Shown one piece after another: positions 1-10,615 of a DNA stretch of 64,000 bases. Positions within the stretch are counted from its first letter, which is position 1. Each line of letters begins with the position of its first letter. The DNA is taken from the NCBI RefSeq assembly GCF_000424285.1, contig NZ_KE384159.1:120342-184341 (forward strand), written 5' to 3'. The notes under the pieces are model-generated. The model saw only the letters and a list, made by a program, of their open reading frames with translations, was not told the origin of the DNA and did no database searches. The stretch comes from Butyrivibrio sp. MB2005. GTDB taxonomy: Bacteria; Bacillota; Clostridia; Lachnospirales; Lachnospiraceae. The translations under genes and the position numbers were made by a program.

Positions 1-305
1 GTAAAGTCAACGTGGCCGGGAGTATCGATAATGTTGATACGATGCTCCTGAGCACCGGGCTTAACCTTTCCGTTTTCCTGAAGTGTCCAATGGCATGTTG
101 TAGCTGCAGATGTGATAGTGATACCTCTTTCCTGCTCCTGTTCCATCCAGTCCATGGTAGCAGTACCTTCATAGGTCTCACCAATCTTGTAGTTAACACC
201 GGTATAGTAAAGAATACGCTCTGTAAGTGTAGTCTTACCAGCATCGATATGAGCCATAATACCAATGTTTCTGGTTCTTTCCAATGGATATTGTCTTTCA
301 GCCAA
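1..305 (-). CDS. fusA: Translation elongation factor G, N-terminal part (runs off the left edge)
   Basis: Translation of the minus strand gives an N-terminus with [18 protein letters not shown] (the G1/P-loop of a translational GTPase), then [17 protein letters not shown] (switch I/G2) and DTPGHVDF (G3), which is diagnostic of EF-G. EF-G moves tRNA and mRNA through the ribosome with GTP. About 101 codons are visible; the rest lies beyond position 1. The start is TTG at 303-305, chosen because AGGAGG lies 7 nt upstream and the residues that follow ([12 protein letters not shown]) align with the family N-terminus; there is no better ATG. It is the last visible gene of the rpsL-rpsG-fusA transcript. 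Confidence 0.95.
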   Translation of the reverse strand, partial: MAERQYPLERTRNIGIMAHIDAGKTTLTERILYYTGVNYKIGETYEGTATMDWMEQEQERGITITSAATTCHWTLQENGKVKPGAQEHRINIIDTPGHVDF

Positions 306-357
306 AGGTTTATCCTCCTAATAAAATACGACGTTTCTTACACTGAAAATCCAAAAA

Positions 358-828
358 TTAGAATCTGTAGTGTGAGAATGCCTTGTTTGCTTCTGCCATC
401 TTGTGCATATCTTCTTTTCTCTTAACAGATGCACCTGTGTTGTTGAATGCATCAAGAATTTCTGATGCAAGTCTGTCAACCATGGTCTTCTCGCCTCTGT
501 TACGAGAAAATGTTACAAGCCAGCGAAGTGCAAGGGCCTGACGTCTATCCGGACGAACCTCGATCGGTACCTGATATGTAGCACCACCGATACGTCTAGC
601 CTTTACCTCGAGAGCGGGCATGATGTTGTTCATAGCACCCTCGAATACTTCAAGAGCAGGCTTACCAGCCTTCTCCTCTACCTGTGCGAATGCACCATAT
701 ACGATCTTCTGTGCAACACCCTTCTTACCATCAAGCATAACTGTGTTGATAAGCTTTGTTACAACCTTGTTATCGTATAAAGGATCCGCTAATACGTCAC
801 GTTTTACAATATGTCCTTTACGCGGCAC
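358..828 (-). CDS. rpsG: 30S ribosomal protein S7
   Basis: The product is 156 aa, the usual length for S7, beginning [13 protein letters not shown] and ending [15 protein letters not shown]7 nucleates assembly of the 30S head by binding the 3' domain of 16S rRNA. Internal family signatures include IGGATYQVP and [15 protein letters not shown]. Translation starts at a GTG (826-828) behind AAAGGAGGG. The gene lies between rpsL and fusA, as in the str operon of most bacteria. In E. coli S7 represses this operon; the 165-nt rpsL-rpsG spacer contains two small inverted repeats (864-887 and 898-912) that could serve such control, but that is inference. Confidence 0.98.
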   Translation of the reverse strand: MPRKGHIVKRDVLADPLYDNKVVTKLINTVMLDGKKGVAQKIVYGAFAQVEEKAGKPALEVFEGAMNNIMPALEVKARRIGGATYQVPIEVRPDRRQALALRWLVTFSRNRGEKTMVDRLASEILDAFNNTGASVKRKEDMHKMAEANKAFSHYRF

Positions 829-863
829 GGTTCTTCCCTCCTTTAGAATCGCAGATGAGTGTC

Positions 864-887
864 AGTCTTCATCTGTTTACTATAGAT
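864..887 (-). promoter_or_regulatory. Small hairpin in the rpsL-rpsG spacer
   Basis: CAGATGA and TCATCTG form a 7-bp stem around a 10-nt loop about 35 nt upstream of the rpsG start. A second short palindrome, CACTAA/TTAGTG, lies at 898-912. Their position between rpsL and rpsG fits a translational control or processing site of the str operon, but neither matches a leader I can name. Confidence 0.3.
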
Positions 888-993
888 CATAGGTACTCAC
901 TAATTTTTAGTGTACGTGCGGGTCTTTTTATTACGAAAAAAGAAACACCAACACTCTTAAAAAAATTAGATCTTGTAATGATAGTTACTTAGA

Positions 994-1413
994 TTACTTT
1001 GCAGCCTTAGGTCTCTTTGCGCCGTACTTGGAGCGAGCCTGCTTACGGTCTGCAACACCTGCTGTGTCAAGAGTTCCACGAATAATGTGATATCTTGTAC
1101 CAGGCAGGTCCTTAACTCTTCCGCCACGGATGAGAACAACGCTGTGCTCCTGAAGGTTGTGACCTTCTCCGGGAATGTAGCTTGTTACCTCGATACCGTT
1201 AGAAAGACGTACTCTGGCGATCTTTCTAAGAGCTGAGTTAGGCTTCTTAGGTGTAGCAGTCTTAACAGCTGTACAAACGCCTCTTTTCTGCGGTGATGCA
1301 GTGTCGATAGCCTTCTTGTGAAGGGAATTGAATCCTTTCTGAAGTGCAGGAGCTGTAGACTTCTTCTCAGAAGTCTGACGACCTTTACGAACTAACTGGT
1401 TAAATGTTGGCAT
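994..1413 (-). CDS. rpsL: 30S ribosomal protein S12
   Basis: The product is 139 aa, with [12 protein letters not shown] at the N-terminus and the decoding-centre motifs [17 protein letters not shown] and [20 protein letters not shown] (the PGEGHN loop; the preceding KKPNSA lysine is the classical streptomycin-resistance position, here wild-type K). The length matches Firmicutes S12, which has an insert compared with the 124-aa E. coli protein. ATG at 1411-1413 follows AGGAGGTAAAAGGA. A consensus promoter at 1551-1579 lies just after the rpoC stop, so rpsL-rpsG-fusA can be transcribed independently of rpoBC. Confidence 0.98.
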   Translation of the reverse strand: MPTFNQLVRKGRQTSEKKSTAPALQKGFNSLHKKAIDTASPQKRGVCTAVKTATPKKPNSALRKIARVRLSNGIEVTSYIPGEGHNLQEHSVVLIRGGRVKDLPGTRYHIIRGTLDTAGVADRKQARSKYGAKRPKAAK

Positions 1414-1504
1414 TCCTTTTACCTCCTATTTTAGTAGTAAAACAATTTATGATAAACAGACAGCTCTCTGACATATAAACTATCTGAAAATCAACACATA
1501 CTTC

Positions 1505-1535
1505 AAGCGAAAGGGGCAAACTACCCCTCTCGCTT
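1505..1535 (-). promoter_or_regulatory. Stable hairpin in the rpsL 5' leader
   Basis: AAGCGA-A-AGGGG pairs with CCCCT-C-TCGCTT (12-bp stem with one mismatch, 7-nt loop). No T-run follows on either strand, so it is not a standard terminator. It begins about 10 nt after the expected start point of the rpsL promoter, so it would sit at the 5' end of the str transcript; an mRNA-stability, processing or autoregulatory role is possible. Confidence 0.45.
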
Positions 1536-1550
1536 GTCGCACAGTTTTAA

Positions 1551-1579
1551 AGTATACGTATATCAATATATATTGTCAA
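1551..1579 (-). promoter_or_regulatory. Promoter for rpsL-rpsG-fusA
   Basis: Minus strand TTGACA, 17-nt spacer, TATACT: a near-perfect housekeeping sigma promoter, located only about 17 nt downstream of the rpoC stop codon. It gives the str operon its own transcription start, expected near 1544. Confidence 0.8.
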
Positions 1580-1595
1580 GTTAAATATTTATAAA

Positions 1596-4500
1596 TTACT
1601 CCTCGTCATCAACGACTGTAACTTCCTCTGTATCGTCGATTTCTTCAACAAATACATCGTCGTCATCGATTGCTCTCTTCTTGAGGATCAGCTTCTCGGG
1701 ATCCTTGAAGTTAGCATCGGTATTAAGTGCTGTGTTACGATAACGCTTCATACCTGTACCAGCAGGAATCAGCTTACCGATAATAACATTTTCCTTAAGA
1801 CCGATAAGAGGATCAACCTTACCCTTGATAGCTGCATCTGTAAGAACCTTTGTTGTCTCCTGGAAGGAAGCAGCTGAAAGGAATGAGTTGGTAGCAAGTG
1901 CAGCCTTGGTAATACCAAGAATTACCTGCTTTCCTTCAGCGGGTTTCTTACCTTCGCTGATAAGTCTCTCATTATCATCCTCGAAATCAAGAACGTCAAC
2001 GAGTGTACCGGGCAGGAAGCTTGTATCTCCACTCTCCTCGATGCGAACCTTCTTAAGCATCTGACGTACAATAACCTCGATATGCTTATCACAGATATCA
2101 ACACCCTGGAGACGGTAAACTCTCTGAACCTCGCGGAGCAGATAGTCCTGAACAGCACGGATACCCTTGATCTTAAGAAGATCGTGAGGATTTACACTAC
2201 CTTCTGTAAGTTCATCGCCGGCTTCAACGACTTTGCCGTCTGTAACCTTGATACGTGATCCGTAAGGAATCAGGTAAGCCTTAGACTCTCCTGTTTCGTC
2301 ATTTGTGATGACTACTTCACGCTTCTTCTTTGTATCCTTAATCTGAGCTGTTCCGTCAAGCTCTGAAATAATAGCAAGTCCCTTAGGCTTTCTTGCCTCG
2401 AAAAGCTCCTCTACACGGGGAAGACCCTGTGTAATATCGCCACCGGCAACACCACCGGTATGGAATGTTCTCATTGTAAGCTGTGTACCAGGCTCACCGA
2501 TTGACTGAGCGGCGATGATACCAACTGTCTCACCGACCTGAACAGGCTCACCTGTTGCCATGTTTGCACCATAGCACTTAGCACAGATACCAATGTGTGA
2601 ACGGCAAGTAAGGATTGTACGGATCTTTACAGCGCTAACCGGCTCACCCTTACTGTTAACACCCTGGCTTAAGATTCTCTTAGCACGGCTGGGTGTGATG
2701 ATGTGATTCTTCTTAACAATAACGTTTCCGTCCTTGTCCTTGATATCCTCACATGTATATCTGCCAGTGATACGATCCTCAAGAGGCTCGATCATTGCAT
2801 TACCATCCTTGAATTCCTTAACTGTAATTCCGGGAATAGTTGCCTTTCCTTCGCTACAATCAAGCTCACGGATGATAAGTTCCTGAGATACGTCAACCAT
2901 TCGACGTGTCAGGTAACCTGAATCGGCTGTACGAAGAGCTGTATCTGACAGACCCTTACGAGCACCATGCGCTGACATGAAGTATTCCAGAACGTCAAGA
3001 CCTTCACGGAAGTTGGACTTAATAGGAAGTTCGATCGTACGACCGGTTGTATCTGCCATAAGTCCACGCATACCTGCCAGCTGCTTGATCTGCTGGTTAC
3101 TACCACGGGCACCGGAATCAGCCATCATGTGGATGTTGTTATATTTATCAAGGCCTTCGAGAAGGGCATCTGTAAGCTCTTTATCGGTCTTCATCCATGT
3201 CTCAACAACAAGACGATAACGCTCTTCGTCTGTCATCTTACCGCGTCTGTACTCAGTAGCAATCTTATCAACTACTGCCTGAGCTTCATCAAGCATCTGC
3301 TGCTTCTGCGGAGGAACTGTCATGTCAGCGATAGAAACTGTCATAGCAGCTCTTGTTGAGTAATGGTAACCTGTAGCCTTGATCTTATCGAGAACTTCTG
3401 CTGTTGCGAAAGTTCCGTGTGTATTGATCATATTTGTAACAATCTTCTTGAGCTGCTTCTTACCAACCATGAAGTCAATTTCAAGGTCAAGCTTATGCTC
3501 GGGATCCTTACGATCAACAAATCCGAGATCCTGAGGAATGAACTCGTTGAAAAGGAATCTACCAAGTGTTGACTCAACTACACCTGTAACATTCTCACCG
3601 TTCTCATCCTTACGTGTAACACGGATCTTGATACGAGACTGAAGTGTGATGTAATCATTCTCATAAGCAAGGATAGCTTCATCAATATTCTTGAAGAACT
3701 TTCCTTCGCCCTTAGCACCTTCGCGCTCCTGTGTAAGATAGTAGATACCAAGTACCATATCCTGTGTAGGAACGTTTACAGGGCCACCGTCAGAAGGCTT
3801 AAGCAGGTTGTTGGGAGCGAGCATAAGGAAACGGCTCTCAGCCTGTGCCTCAACTGACAGAGGAAGATGTACAGCCATCTGGTCTCCATCGAAGTCGGCA
3901 TTGAAAGGTGTACATACAAGGGGATGAAGCTTAATAGCTTTACCTTCTACAAGTATGGGCTCAAATGCCTGAATACCAAGTCTGTGAAGTGTGGGAGCAC
4001 GGTTAAGCATTACAGGATGCTCTTTGATTACATCCTCGAGTACATCCCAAACCTCTTCCTCGAGTCTTTCAACCTTCTTCTTAGCATTCTTTATGTTCTG
4101 TGAGATTCCTCTGGAAACAAGCTCTTTCATAACAAAAGGCTTGAACAGCTCGATAGCCATTTCCTTAGGAAGTCCGCACTGATAAATCTTAAGCTCAGGA
4201 CCTACGACGATAACTGAACGTCCTGAATAGTCAACACGCTTACCAAGAAGGTTCTGACGGAAACGACCGCCCTTACCTTTAAGCATGTCAGAAAGTGACT
4301 TGAGTGCACGGTTACCGGGACCTGTAACAGGTCTTCCTCGTCTACCGTTATCGATAAGCGCATCTACAGCTTCCTGGAGCATACGCTTCTCGTTTCTAAC
4401 GATAATGTCCGGTGCACCGAGATCAAGAAGTCTCTTAAGACGGTTGTTACGGTTGATGATACGACGATACAGATCGTTAAGATCTGATGTAGCAAAACGT

Positions 4501-5306
4501 CCACCATCAAGCTGTACCATAGGACGAAGATCCGGAGGAATAACCGGTATGCAGTCAAGGATCATCCATGAAGGCTCGTTTCCGGACTCACGGAATGACT
4601 CAACTACTTCAAGTCTCTTGATGATACGCTGCTTCTTCTGTCCGCTGGATGTATCAAGACCATCCTTAAGCTCCTGATACTCAGCCTCAAGATCAATGTT
4701 CATAAGAAGCTCTTTAATAGCCTCTGCACCGATGCCTGCACGGAACTTCATTCCGAACTCATCGCGTGCTTCCTGGTACTCTTTCTCAGAAAGAACCTGC
4801 TTGTACTCAAGGTTTGATTCACCAGGATCAAGTACTATATAAGAAGCAAAGTAAAGAACCTTCTCAAGTACTCTGGGTGAAAGGTCAAGGATAAGACCCA
4901 TTCTGCTGGGGATACCCTTGAAGTACCAAATGTGGGAAACAGGAGCCGCAAGTTCGATGTGACCCATACGCTCACGACGTACACTGCTCTTTGTAACTTC
5001 TACACCACATCTGTCACAAATAACGCCCTTATAACGGATTTTCTTATATTTACCGCAGTGACATTCCCAATCCTTGGTGGGTCCAAAGATCTTTTCGCAG
5101 AAAAGACCGTCGCGCTCAGGCTTGAGAGTACGATAGTTAATAGTCTCAGGCTTGAGTACTTCTCCGTGTGACCACTCTCTGATCTTCTCGGGAGAAGCAA
5201 GACCAATCTTAATTGCATCAAATGTCATTGGCTGATATGTAGGTGTAGCAGCTACCCTACCGTTTGAAGCATCATTTATTGCTTTATTCATTGTAGAATC
5301 AGACAT
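1596..5306 (-). CDS. rpoC: DNA-directed RNA polymerase subunit beta'
   Basis: The product is 1236 aa. Visible landmarks are the N-terminal zinc cysteines (C82, C84, C97, C100), the catalytic NADFDGDQM loop with the three magnesium-binding aspartates (D471, D473, D475), and the bridge-helix/trigger-loop region with [19 protein letters not shown]. The C-terminus is acidic. With RpoB it forms the RNA polymerase active site. ATG at 5304-5306 follows AGAGGTTACGA. It lies 51 nt downstream of rpoB and is surely co-transcribed with it. No insertion or truncation is seen. Confidence 0.99.
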   Translation of the reverse strand: MSDSTMNKAINDASNGRVAATPTYQPMTFDAIKIGLASPEKIREWSHGEVLKPETINYRTLKPERDGLFCEKIFGPTKDWECHCGKYKKIRYKGVICDRCGVEVTKSSVRRERMGHIELAAPVSHIWYFKGIPSRMGLILDLSPRVLEKVLYFASYIVLDPGESNLEYKQVLSEKEYQEARDEFGMKFRAGIGAEAIKELLMNIDLEAEYQELKDGLDTSSGQKKQRIIKRLEVVESFRESGNEPSWMILDCIPVIPPDLRPMVQLDGGRFATSDLNDLYRRIINRNNRLKRLLDLGAPDIIVRNEKRMLQEAVDALIDNGRRGRPVTGPGNRALKSLSDMLKGKGGRFRQNLLGKRVDYSGRSVIVVGPELKIYQCGLPKEMAIELFKPFVMKELVSRGISQNIKNAKKKVERLEEEVWDVLEDVIKEHPVMLNRAPTLHRLGIQAFEPILVEGKAIKLHPLVCTPFNADFDGDQMAVHLPLSVEAQAESRFLMLAPNNLLKPSDGGPVNVPTQDMVLGIYYLTQEREGAKGEGKFFKNIDEAILAYENDYITLQSRIKIRVTRKDENGENVTGVVESTLGRFLFNEFIPQDLGFVDRKDPEHKLDLEIDFMVGKKQLKKIVTNMINTHGTFATAEVLDKIKATGYHYSTRAAMTVSIADMTVPPQKQQMLDEAQAVVDKIATEYRRGKMTDEERYRLVVETWMKTDKELTDALLEGLDKYNNIHMMADSGARGSNQQIKQLAGMRGLMADTTGRTIELPIKSNFREGLDVLEYFMSAHGARKGLSDTALRTADSGYLTRRMVDVSQELIIRELDCSEGKATIPGITVKEFKDGNAMIEPLEDRITGRYTCEDIKDKDGNVIVKKNHIITPSRAKRILSQGVNSKGEPVSAVKIRTILTCRSHIGICAKCYGANMATGEPVQVGETVGIIAAQSIGEPGTQLTMRTFHTGGVAGGDITQGLPRVEELFEARKPKGLAIISELDGTAQIKDTKKKREVVITNDETGESKAYLIPYGSRIKVTDGKVVEAGDELTEGSVNPHDLLKIKGIRAVQDYLLREVQRVYRLQGVDICDKHIEVIVRQMLKKVRIEESGDTSFLPGTLVDVLDFEDDNERLISEGKKPAEGKQVILGITKAALATNSFLSAASFQETTKVLTDAAIKGKVDPLIGLKENVIIGKLIPAGTGMKRYRNTALNTDANFKDPEKLILKKRAIDDDDVFVEEIDDTEEVTVVDDEE

Positions 5307-5357
5307 TCGTAACCTCTTTTCTGTTGTTTACATGGTTTCTAAAACTACTAAGTTGCT

Positions 5358-8300
5358 TTAGTTCTCATCCAGACCATCTGCAGCATCAAACTCTTCTTCA
5401 AAAGCTGCATCGTCTTCTTCATCCGCTACAAGCTCACCGTCTTCGCTGAATGAACCTGTCTGGTAACCATTTTCCGCAAATGACTCACGATCATAATCAC
5501 GGTTTACTTCGCCTTCGATCTCATAACGATAATCAGAATCGCTGTAATCAACAGATTCCATAATCTCGACCTCAGTGTTATCCTCGCGAAGTACTCTTAC
5601 ATCAAGACCAAGTGACTGAAGTTCCTTAAGAAGAACCTTGAATGATTCCGGAACACCGGGTTCAGGAATGTTGTCACCCTTGATGATTGCTTCATAAGTC
5701 TTAACACGACCAACAACATCATCAGACTTAACTGTCAGGATCTCCTGAAGTGTATAGGCAGCGCCATAAGCCTCAAGAGCCCAAACTTCCATCTCTCCGA
5801 AACGCTGTCCACCGAACTGAGCCTTACCGCCGAGAGGCTGCTGTGTAACCAGTGAGTAAGGACCGGTAGAACGAGCATGGATCTTATCATCAACAAGGTG
5901 ATGGAGCTTGAGGTAATGCATGTGTCCGATTGTAGTCGGTGAATCGAACGGAATACCTGTACGTCCGTCACGGAGCTGAACCTTACCATCTGTGTGGATC
6001 GGAACGCCCTTCCAAAGCTCTCTGTGATCTCTGTTGTCATAGAGATACTTCATGATCTCAGGATCTACTGAATCTTTATATTTCTCTTCAAACTCTTCCC
6101 ATGTGCTGTTTACATAATCATTAGCCATGGTAAGTGTTGCCTGAATATCTTTCTCGTTTGCACCGTCAAAAATAGGTGTAGCAATGTTAAATCCAAGAGC
6201 CTTAGCTGCAAGAGAAAGGTGAATCTCAAGGACCTGTCCGATATTCATACGAGAAGGCACGCCCAAAGGATTAAGCACGATATCAAGAGGACGACCATTA
6301 GGCAGGTACGGCATATCTTCTATAGGAAGTACACGGGAAACGACACCCTTGTTACCGTGACGACCAGCCATCTTATCGCCTACTGAAATCTTTCTCTTCT
6401 GAGCAATATAGATACGAACTGCCTGGTTTACACCAGGGCTGAGTTCATCGCCATTCTCTCTTGTGAATACCTTGGCATCAACAACGATACCGTACTCACC
6501 ATGAGGAACCTTAAGTGATGTATCACGAACTTCTCTTGCCTTTTCACCGAAAATAGCACGGAGAAGTCTCTCTTCTGCTGTAAGCTCTGTCTCTCCCTTA
6601 GGAGTAACCTTACCTACAAGGATATCGCCGGCACGAACCTCTGCACCGATACGGATAATTCCGCGATCATCAAGGTTCTTAAGTGCATCATCACCAACAC
6701 CGGGAACGTCTCTTGTAATCTCTTCCGGTCCAAGCTTTGTCTCACGAGCTTCTGCTTCGTACTCCTCGATGTGAATAGATGTAAATACATCGTCACGAAC
6801 AAGTCTCTCACTAAGAAGTACAGCATCCTCGTAGTTGTAACCTTCCCAAGTCATGAATCCGATAAGAGGATTCTTACCAAGACCAAGCTCACCCATGCTT
6901 GTTGAAGGACCATCGGCGATAACTTCACCGGCTTCAACATGATCGCCCTTAAATACGATAGGACGCTGGTTGTAGCAGTTACTCTGGTTACTTCTCTGGA
7001 ATTTGATAAGATGATACTCTTCCTTCTCACCATCATCATATGTCATCTTAATAAGCTTACTGTCTACAAAGTCGATTGTTCCTGCCTTCTTGGCAACAAC
7101 ACAGACACCTGAATCGACAGCAGCCTTGCGCTCCATACCTGTTCCAACTGCAGGAGCTTCTGTTGTAAGAAGCGGCACTGCCTGACGCTGCATGTTTGAA
7201 CCCATCAGAGCACGGTTAGCATCGTCGTTCTCAAGGAAAGGAATAAGTGCTGTAGCAACTGAGAATACCATTCTCGGTGATACGTCCATGTATTCGAACG
7301 CTGTCTTAGGATACTCAGATGTCTCATCTCTGTAACGACCGGATGCATTGTTCTTCTTAAAGTATCCGTTCTCATCAAGAGGTGTATTAGCCTGAGCTAC
7401 ATGGAAATTATCCTCTTCGTCAGCTGTCAGGTACTCAACCTCATCAGTTACGCGAGGGTTCTGAGGATCTGACTGATCTACCTTACGGTAAGGTGCCTCA
7501 ATGAAACCATACTGATTAACTCTTGCATAGCTTGCAAGTGAGTTGATAAGACCGATGTTAGGTCCTTCAGGAGTCTCAATAGGGCACATACGTCCATAGT
7601 GTGTATAGTGTACGTCTCGAACCTCGAATCCGGCTCTGTCTCTTGAAAGACCGCCAGGACCAAGAGCTGAAAGACGACGCTTGTGAGTAAGCTCACCGAG
7701 CGGGTTATTCTGATCCATGAACTGTGAAAGCTGTGAAGATCCGAAGAACTCCTTAACAGCTGCCTGTACAGGCTTAATGTTTATAAGACCCTGTGCAGAA
7801 ATCTCATCAGCATCATGTGTTGTCATACGCTCACGTACAACACGCTCAAGTCTTGAAAGACCGATTCTATACTGGTTCTGTAAAAGCTCACCTACGCAAC
7901 GGATACGACGGTTACCGAGGTGATCGATATCGTCATCATTACCAATGCCATACTCAAGGTGCATATTATAGTTAATAGAAGCAAGAATATCTTCCTTTGT
8001 AATGTGCTTAGGAATAAGCTCATTAACATTCTTGCGGATTGCTTCTGCAAGACTCTCAGGATCTGTATTCTCTGCAAACTCAGCAAGGATATCTCTAAGA
8101 GCAGGATAGTATACGCTCTCTGTGATTCCAAGCTCTTCAGGATTGCAATCAATAAAGCTTGTAATATCTACCATAAGGTTAGAAAGAACCTTAATATTGC
8201 GCTCTTCACCCTGGATCATTACATAAGGAATAGCTGCATTCTGAATCTCAGTAGCAAGAGCACGATCAACCTTTGTGCCTGCTGCTGCGATCATCTCGCC

Positions 8301-9218
8301 TGTATTCTCATCGATTACGTCCTCTGCAAGGATTTTGCCGCTAATTCTGTTCTTGAAGTGAAGCTTCTTATTGAACTTATAACGTCCAACCTTAGCAAGA
8401 TCATATCTTCTTGCATCAAAGAACATAGCGTGAATAAGGCTCTCTGCGCTCTCTACGCTGAGAGGTTCGCCGGGACGAATCTTCTTGTACAGCTCTAAAA
8501 GACCACTCTGGTAATCAGTTGAAGGGTCCTTAGCAAAGCTGGCCTGAATCTTGGGCTCATCACCGAATAACTGTGAAATCTCCTCGTTTGATCCAATACC
8601 AAGCGCACGAATAAGAACAGTAACCGGTACTTTTCTGGTTCTGTCCACTCTTACGTAGAATACATCATAAGAATCAGTCTCATACTCAAGCCATGCACCA
8701 CGGTTAGGAATAACAGTGCAGGCAATAAGCTTCTTACCGATCTTATCACGGGTAATATCATAATAAATACCGGGGGAACGTACTAACTGGCTGACAATAA
8801 CACGCTCTGCGCCATTTATTACAAATGTTCCGGTTGCAGTCATAAGCGGGAGATCACCCATGAAGATCTCATGCTCTGTAACTTCTCTGCTTTCCTTGTT
8901 ATTCAGACGTACCCTGACTTTCAAAGGAGCTGCAAAAGTAGCATCTCTTTCCTTACATTTCTCAATAGTATTCTTGTTCTTGTCTATCTCATCTTCGCAT
9001 AACTTAAAGTCAACGAATTCGAGACTAAGCTTATCACTGTAGTCTTCGATAGGAGAGATATCATCAAAGACCTCTTTAAGGCCCTCGTCAAGAAACCATT
9101 GATATGAGTTCTTCTGAACTTCAATCAGGTTCGGCATCTCAAGGACTTCCTTTTGGCGCTGGAAACTCATTCGTACGTTTTTACCAGTACCACTAGGATG
9201 CAATCTGTTTTTTTCCAT
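5358..9218 (-). CDS. rpoB: DNA-directed RNA polymerase subunit beta
   Basis: The product is 1286 aa. The rifampicin-pocket cluster is intact and wild-type ([26 protein letters not shown]), followed by [13 protein letters not shown] and the C-terminal [21 protein letters not shown]. The last 70 or so residues are a strongly acidic tail. I place the start at the second ATG (9216-9218): GGGGTG lies 7 nt before it but only 1-2 nt before the alternative ATG at 9224. The N-terminus ([17 protein letters not shown]) is about 15 residues longer than the minimal family start. A strong promoter at 9317-9345 drives rpoBC. Confidence 0.98.
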   Translation of the reverse strand: MEKNRLHPSGTGKNVRMSFQRQKEVLEMPNLIEVQKNSYQWFLDEGLKEVFDDISPIEDYSDKLSLEFVDFKLCEDEIDKNKNTIEKCKERDATFAAPLKVRVRLNNKESREVTEHEIFMGDLPLMTATGTFVINGAERVIVSQLVRSPGIYYDITRDKIGKKLIACTVIPNRGAWLEYETDSYDVFYVRVDRTRKVPVTVLIRALGIGSNEEISQLFGDEPKIQASFAKDPSTDYQSGLLELYKKIRPGEPLSVESAESLIHAMFFDARRYDLAKVGRYKFNKKLHFKNRISGKILAEDVIDENTGEMIAAAGTKVDRALATEIQNAAIPYVMIQGEERNIKVLSNLMVDITSFIDCNPEELGITESVYYPALRDILAEFAENTDPESLAEAIRKNVNELIPKHITKEDILASINYNMHLEYGIGNDDDIDHLGNRRIRCVGELLQNQYRIGLSRLERVVRERMTTHDADEISAQGLINIKPVQAAVKEFFGSSQLSQFMDQNNPLGELTHKRRLSALGPGGLSRDRAGFEVRDVHYTHYGRMCPIETPEGPNIGLINSLASYARVNQYGFIEAPYRKVDQSDPQNPRVTDEVEYLTADEEDNFHVAQANTPLDENGYFKKNNASGRYRDETSEYPKTAFEYMDVSPRMVFSVATALIPFLENDDANRALMGSNMQRQAVPLLTTEAPAVGTGMERKAAVDSGVCVVAKKAGTIDFVDSKLIKMTYDDGEKEEYHLIKFQRSNQSNCYNQRPIVFKGDHVEAGEVIADGPSTSMGELGLGKNPLIGFMTWEGYNYEDAVLLSERLVRDDVFTSIHIEEYEAEARETKLGPEEITRDVPGVGDDALKNLDDRGIIRIGAEVRAGDILVGKVTPKGETELTAEERLLRAIFGEKAREVRDTSLKVPHGEYGIVVDAKVFTRENGDELSPGVNQAVRIYIAQKRKISVGDKMAGRHGNKGVVSRVLPIEDMPYLPNGRPLDIVLNPLGVPSRMNIGQVLEIHLSLAAKALGFNIATPIFDGANEKDIQATLTMANDYVNSTWEEFEEKYKDSVDPEIMKYLYDNRDHRELWKGVPIHTDGKVQLRDGRTGIPFDSPTTIGHMHYLKLHHLVDDKIHARSTGPYSLVTQQPLGGKAQFGGQRFGEMEVWALEAYGAAYTLQEILTVKSDDVVGRVKTYEAIIKGDNIPEPGVPESFKVLLKELQSLGLDVRVLREDNTEVEIMESVDYSDSDYRYEIEGEVNRDYDRESFAENGYQTGSFSEDGELVADEEDDAAFEEEFDAADGLDEN

Positions 9219-9316
9219 TGACATTCACCCCGTTCTTAATTTTTATTTAGTAGAAAAGCGTTAATACCCTAAAAAAGAGCATAATACGCCTACCACTCCA
9301 CAATAGTGCATTTTCC

Positions 9317-9345
9317 ATTCTACAACAAGCAAATTTACCAGTCAA
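9317..9345 (-). promoter_or_regulatory. Promoter for rpoB-rpoC
   Basis: Minus strand TTGACT, 17-nt spacer, TAGAAT. It lies between the rplL terminator and rpoB, so the polymerase genes have their own start in addition to any read-through from rplJL. The expected 5' leader is about 90 nt. Confidence 0.75.
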
Positions 9346-9366
9346 GTGTTTTTTTATTTTAATGAT

Positions 9367-9398
9367 AAAAAAGGGATATGCAACATGTGCATATCCCT
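9367..9398 (-). terminator. Rho-independent terminator after rplL
   Basis: An 11-bp perfect stem AGGGATATGCA / TGCATATCCCT around a 5-nt loop is followed on the minus strand by T5. It starts about 30 nt beyond the rplL stop and separates rplJL from rpoBC; partial read-through would tune the ratio of ribosomal proteins to polymerase. Confidence 0.85.
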
Positions 9399-9429
9399 CT
9401 TAGCTATCTCTAAGATATAATAGTTAATC

Positions 9430-9807
9430 TTATTTAAGAGTAACCTTAGCGCCTTCAGCCTCAACCTTAGCCTTGATGTCATCAGCCTCTTCCTTAGAAG
9501 CGCCTTCCTTGAGCATCTTAGGAGCTCCATCAACAAGATCCTTAGCTTCCTTAAGTCCGAGACCTGTGATCTCACGAACAACCTTGATAACCTTAACCTT
9601 GTTAGGACCTACTTCTGTAAGCTCTACGTTGAACTCGCTCTTCTCTTCCTCAGCGCCTGCTGCTGCACCGCCTGCTGCTGCTACAACAACACCAGCTGCT
9701 GCTGATACACCGAACTCCTCCTCGCAAGCCTTTACAAGATCGTTCAGTTCAAGAACGGATAACTCTTTGATTGCATCGATAATCTCTGCTGTGGATAACT
9801 TTGCCAT
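9430..9807 (-). CDS. rplL: 50S ribosomal protein L7/L12
   Basis: The product is 125 aa (E. coli 121). The N-terminal dimerisation helices ([21 protein letters not shown]) are followed by an Ala/Gly-rich hinge and the C-terminal factor-binding domain ([27 protein letters not shown]). L12 forms the flexible stalk that recruits EF-Tu and EF-G. ATG is preceded by GGAGG. It is 56 nt downstream of rplJ, whose product anchors L12 dimers to the ribosome. Confidence 0.98.
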   Translation of the reverse strand: MAKLSTAEIIDAIKELSVLELNDLVKACEEEFGVSAAAGVVVAAAGGAAAGAEEEKSEFNVELTEVGPNKVKVIKVVREITGLGLKEAKDLVDGAPKMLKEGASKEEADDIKAKVEAEGAKVTLK

Positions 9808-9863
9808 TATTATTTACCTCCATAAATTTTTGATAATAATTCTAATAATACTAATTGTTTAAA

Positions 9864-10433
9864 TTACTCTGCTGCAGGTGCTGCTACTTCTTCAGCAGGA
9901 GCCTCAGCTACAGGTGCTGCTTCCTCAGCGGGAGCTGCCTCACCACCCTCTGCCTTCTTCTCTGCGATCTGCTTAACCACACGAGCGAAGTTTGCGATAG
10001 GTGACTGCATAGAACCAAGCAACTTGGAAAGCAACTGATCCTTGGGAAGAATTGTAGCAATCTCCTTAAGTGCTTCTGCATCATAAAGTTTGCCTTCAAT
10101 CACACCACCCTTGATCTCAAGTGCCTTTGCCTTCTTTGCAAAATCATAAAGTACACGTGCAGGAGCTGCAGGATCTGTCTCGGAAATAGCAAGTGCGCTA
10201 GGACCGTTAAGAAGATCAGCGAGCTGCTCATAGTCTGTACCCTTGAATGCAAAGTTCATCATGGTGTTCTTGTAAACCTTGTAACTAACGTTCTCCTCAC
10301 GAAGCTTTTTACGAAGCTCTGTGTCCTGAGCAACAGTCAATCCGCGGTGATCTACAAGTACGAGTGCCTGTGCGTTCTGAATTTTGTCAGAAATCTCTTT
10401 TACTACAGGCTGTTTTAATTCAACCTTTGCCAT
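9864..10433 (-). CDS. rplJ: 50S ribosomal protein L10
   Basis: The product is 189 aa, somewhat longer than the typical 165-175 because of an Ala/Glu/Pro-rich C-terminal tail (about residues 160-189, AEKKAEGGEAAPAEEAAP). The N-terminal RNA-binding part (KIQNAQALVLVDHRGLTV) and the LLSKLLGSMQSPI segment before the L12-binding helix are family-typical. L10 ties L12 dimers to 23S rRNA and controls its own operon by binding the leader seen just upstream (10473-10577). ATG at 10431-10433 follows AGGAGGTAAAAAG. Confidence 0.98.
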   Translation of the reverse strand: MAKVELKQPVVKEISDKIQNAQALVLVDHRGLTVAQDTELRKKLREENVSYKVYKNTMMNFAFKGTDYEQLADLLNGPSALAISETDPAAPARVLYDFAKKAKALEIKGGVIEGKLYDAEALKEIATILPKDQLLSKLLGSMQSPIANFARVVKQIAEKKAEGGEAAPAEEAAPVAEAPAEEVAAPAAE

Positions 10434-10465
10434 CTTTTTACCTCCTTATAGAATTTACCGCCAAA

Positions 10466-10490
10466 GAAAAAACCCCTCGAAGACGAGAGG
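10466..10490 (-). terminator. Attenuator/terminator hairpin at the end of the L10 leader
   Basis: Minus strand CCTCTCG-TCTT-CGAGGGG (7-bp stem, one G-U pair) is directly followed by a run of T. It lies between the conserved L10-binding structure and the rplJ ribosome site, where L10 binding is known in Firmicutes to promote premature termination. Confidence 0.8.
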
Positions 10491-10577
10491 CATAAAAGTC
10501 TTAACAAACTTTCCTCGGTAGGCGCATCGCTTACGTCCCATAGGACACCTACTGTCTTCGGCTGGTCATGACGACCT
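10473..10577 (-). promoter_or_regulatory. L10 leader (ribosomal protein autoregulatory element)
   Basis: The minus strand carries the conserved block ACAGTAGGTG with CCTATGGGACGTAAGCGATG and CCTACCGAGGA, in which AGTAGG and CCTACC pair to form the L10(L12)-binding stem, followed by AGTTTGTTAAGAC and the attenuator hairpin. This matches the Firmicutes L10 leader in sequence and in its position upstream of rplJ-rplL. Confidence 0.9.
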
Positions 10578-10584
10578 TGAATAC

Positions 10585-10612
10585 AGTATCATAACAAGCC
10601 ATAAAATGTCAA
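10585..10612 (-). promoter_or_regulatory. Promoter for the L10 leader-rplJ-rplL
   Basis: Minus strand TTGACA, 16-nt spacer, GATACT. It starts 4 nt after the stop codon of the CapA-like gene and puts the transcription start at the 5' end of the L10 leader, so rplJL are uncoupled from rplKA by this promoter. Confidence 0.75.
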
Positions 10613-10615
10613 GCA

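Noticed and set aside
12..425. Plus-strand open frame of 137 codons at the left edge
   Set aside because: It is antisense to fusA and rpsG, whose minus-strand products are unmistakable; the composition is low-complexity and there is no ribosome site.
7920..8498. 192-codon plus-strand open frame inside rpoB
   Set aside because: Shadow of the rpoB coding strand; it does not resemble any protein and lacks a ribosome site.
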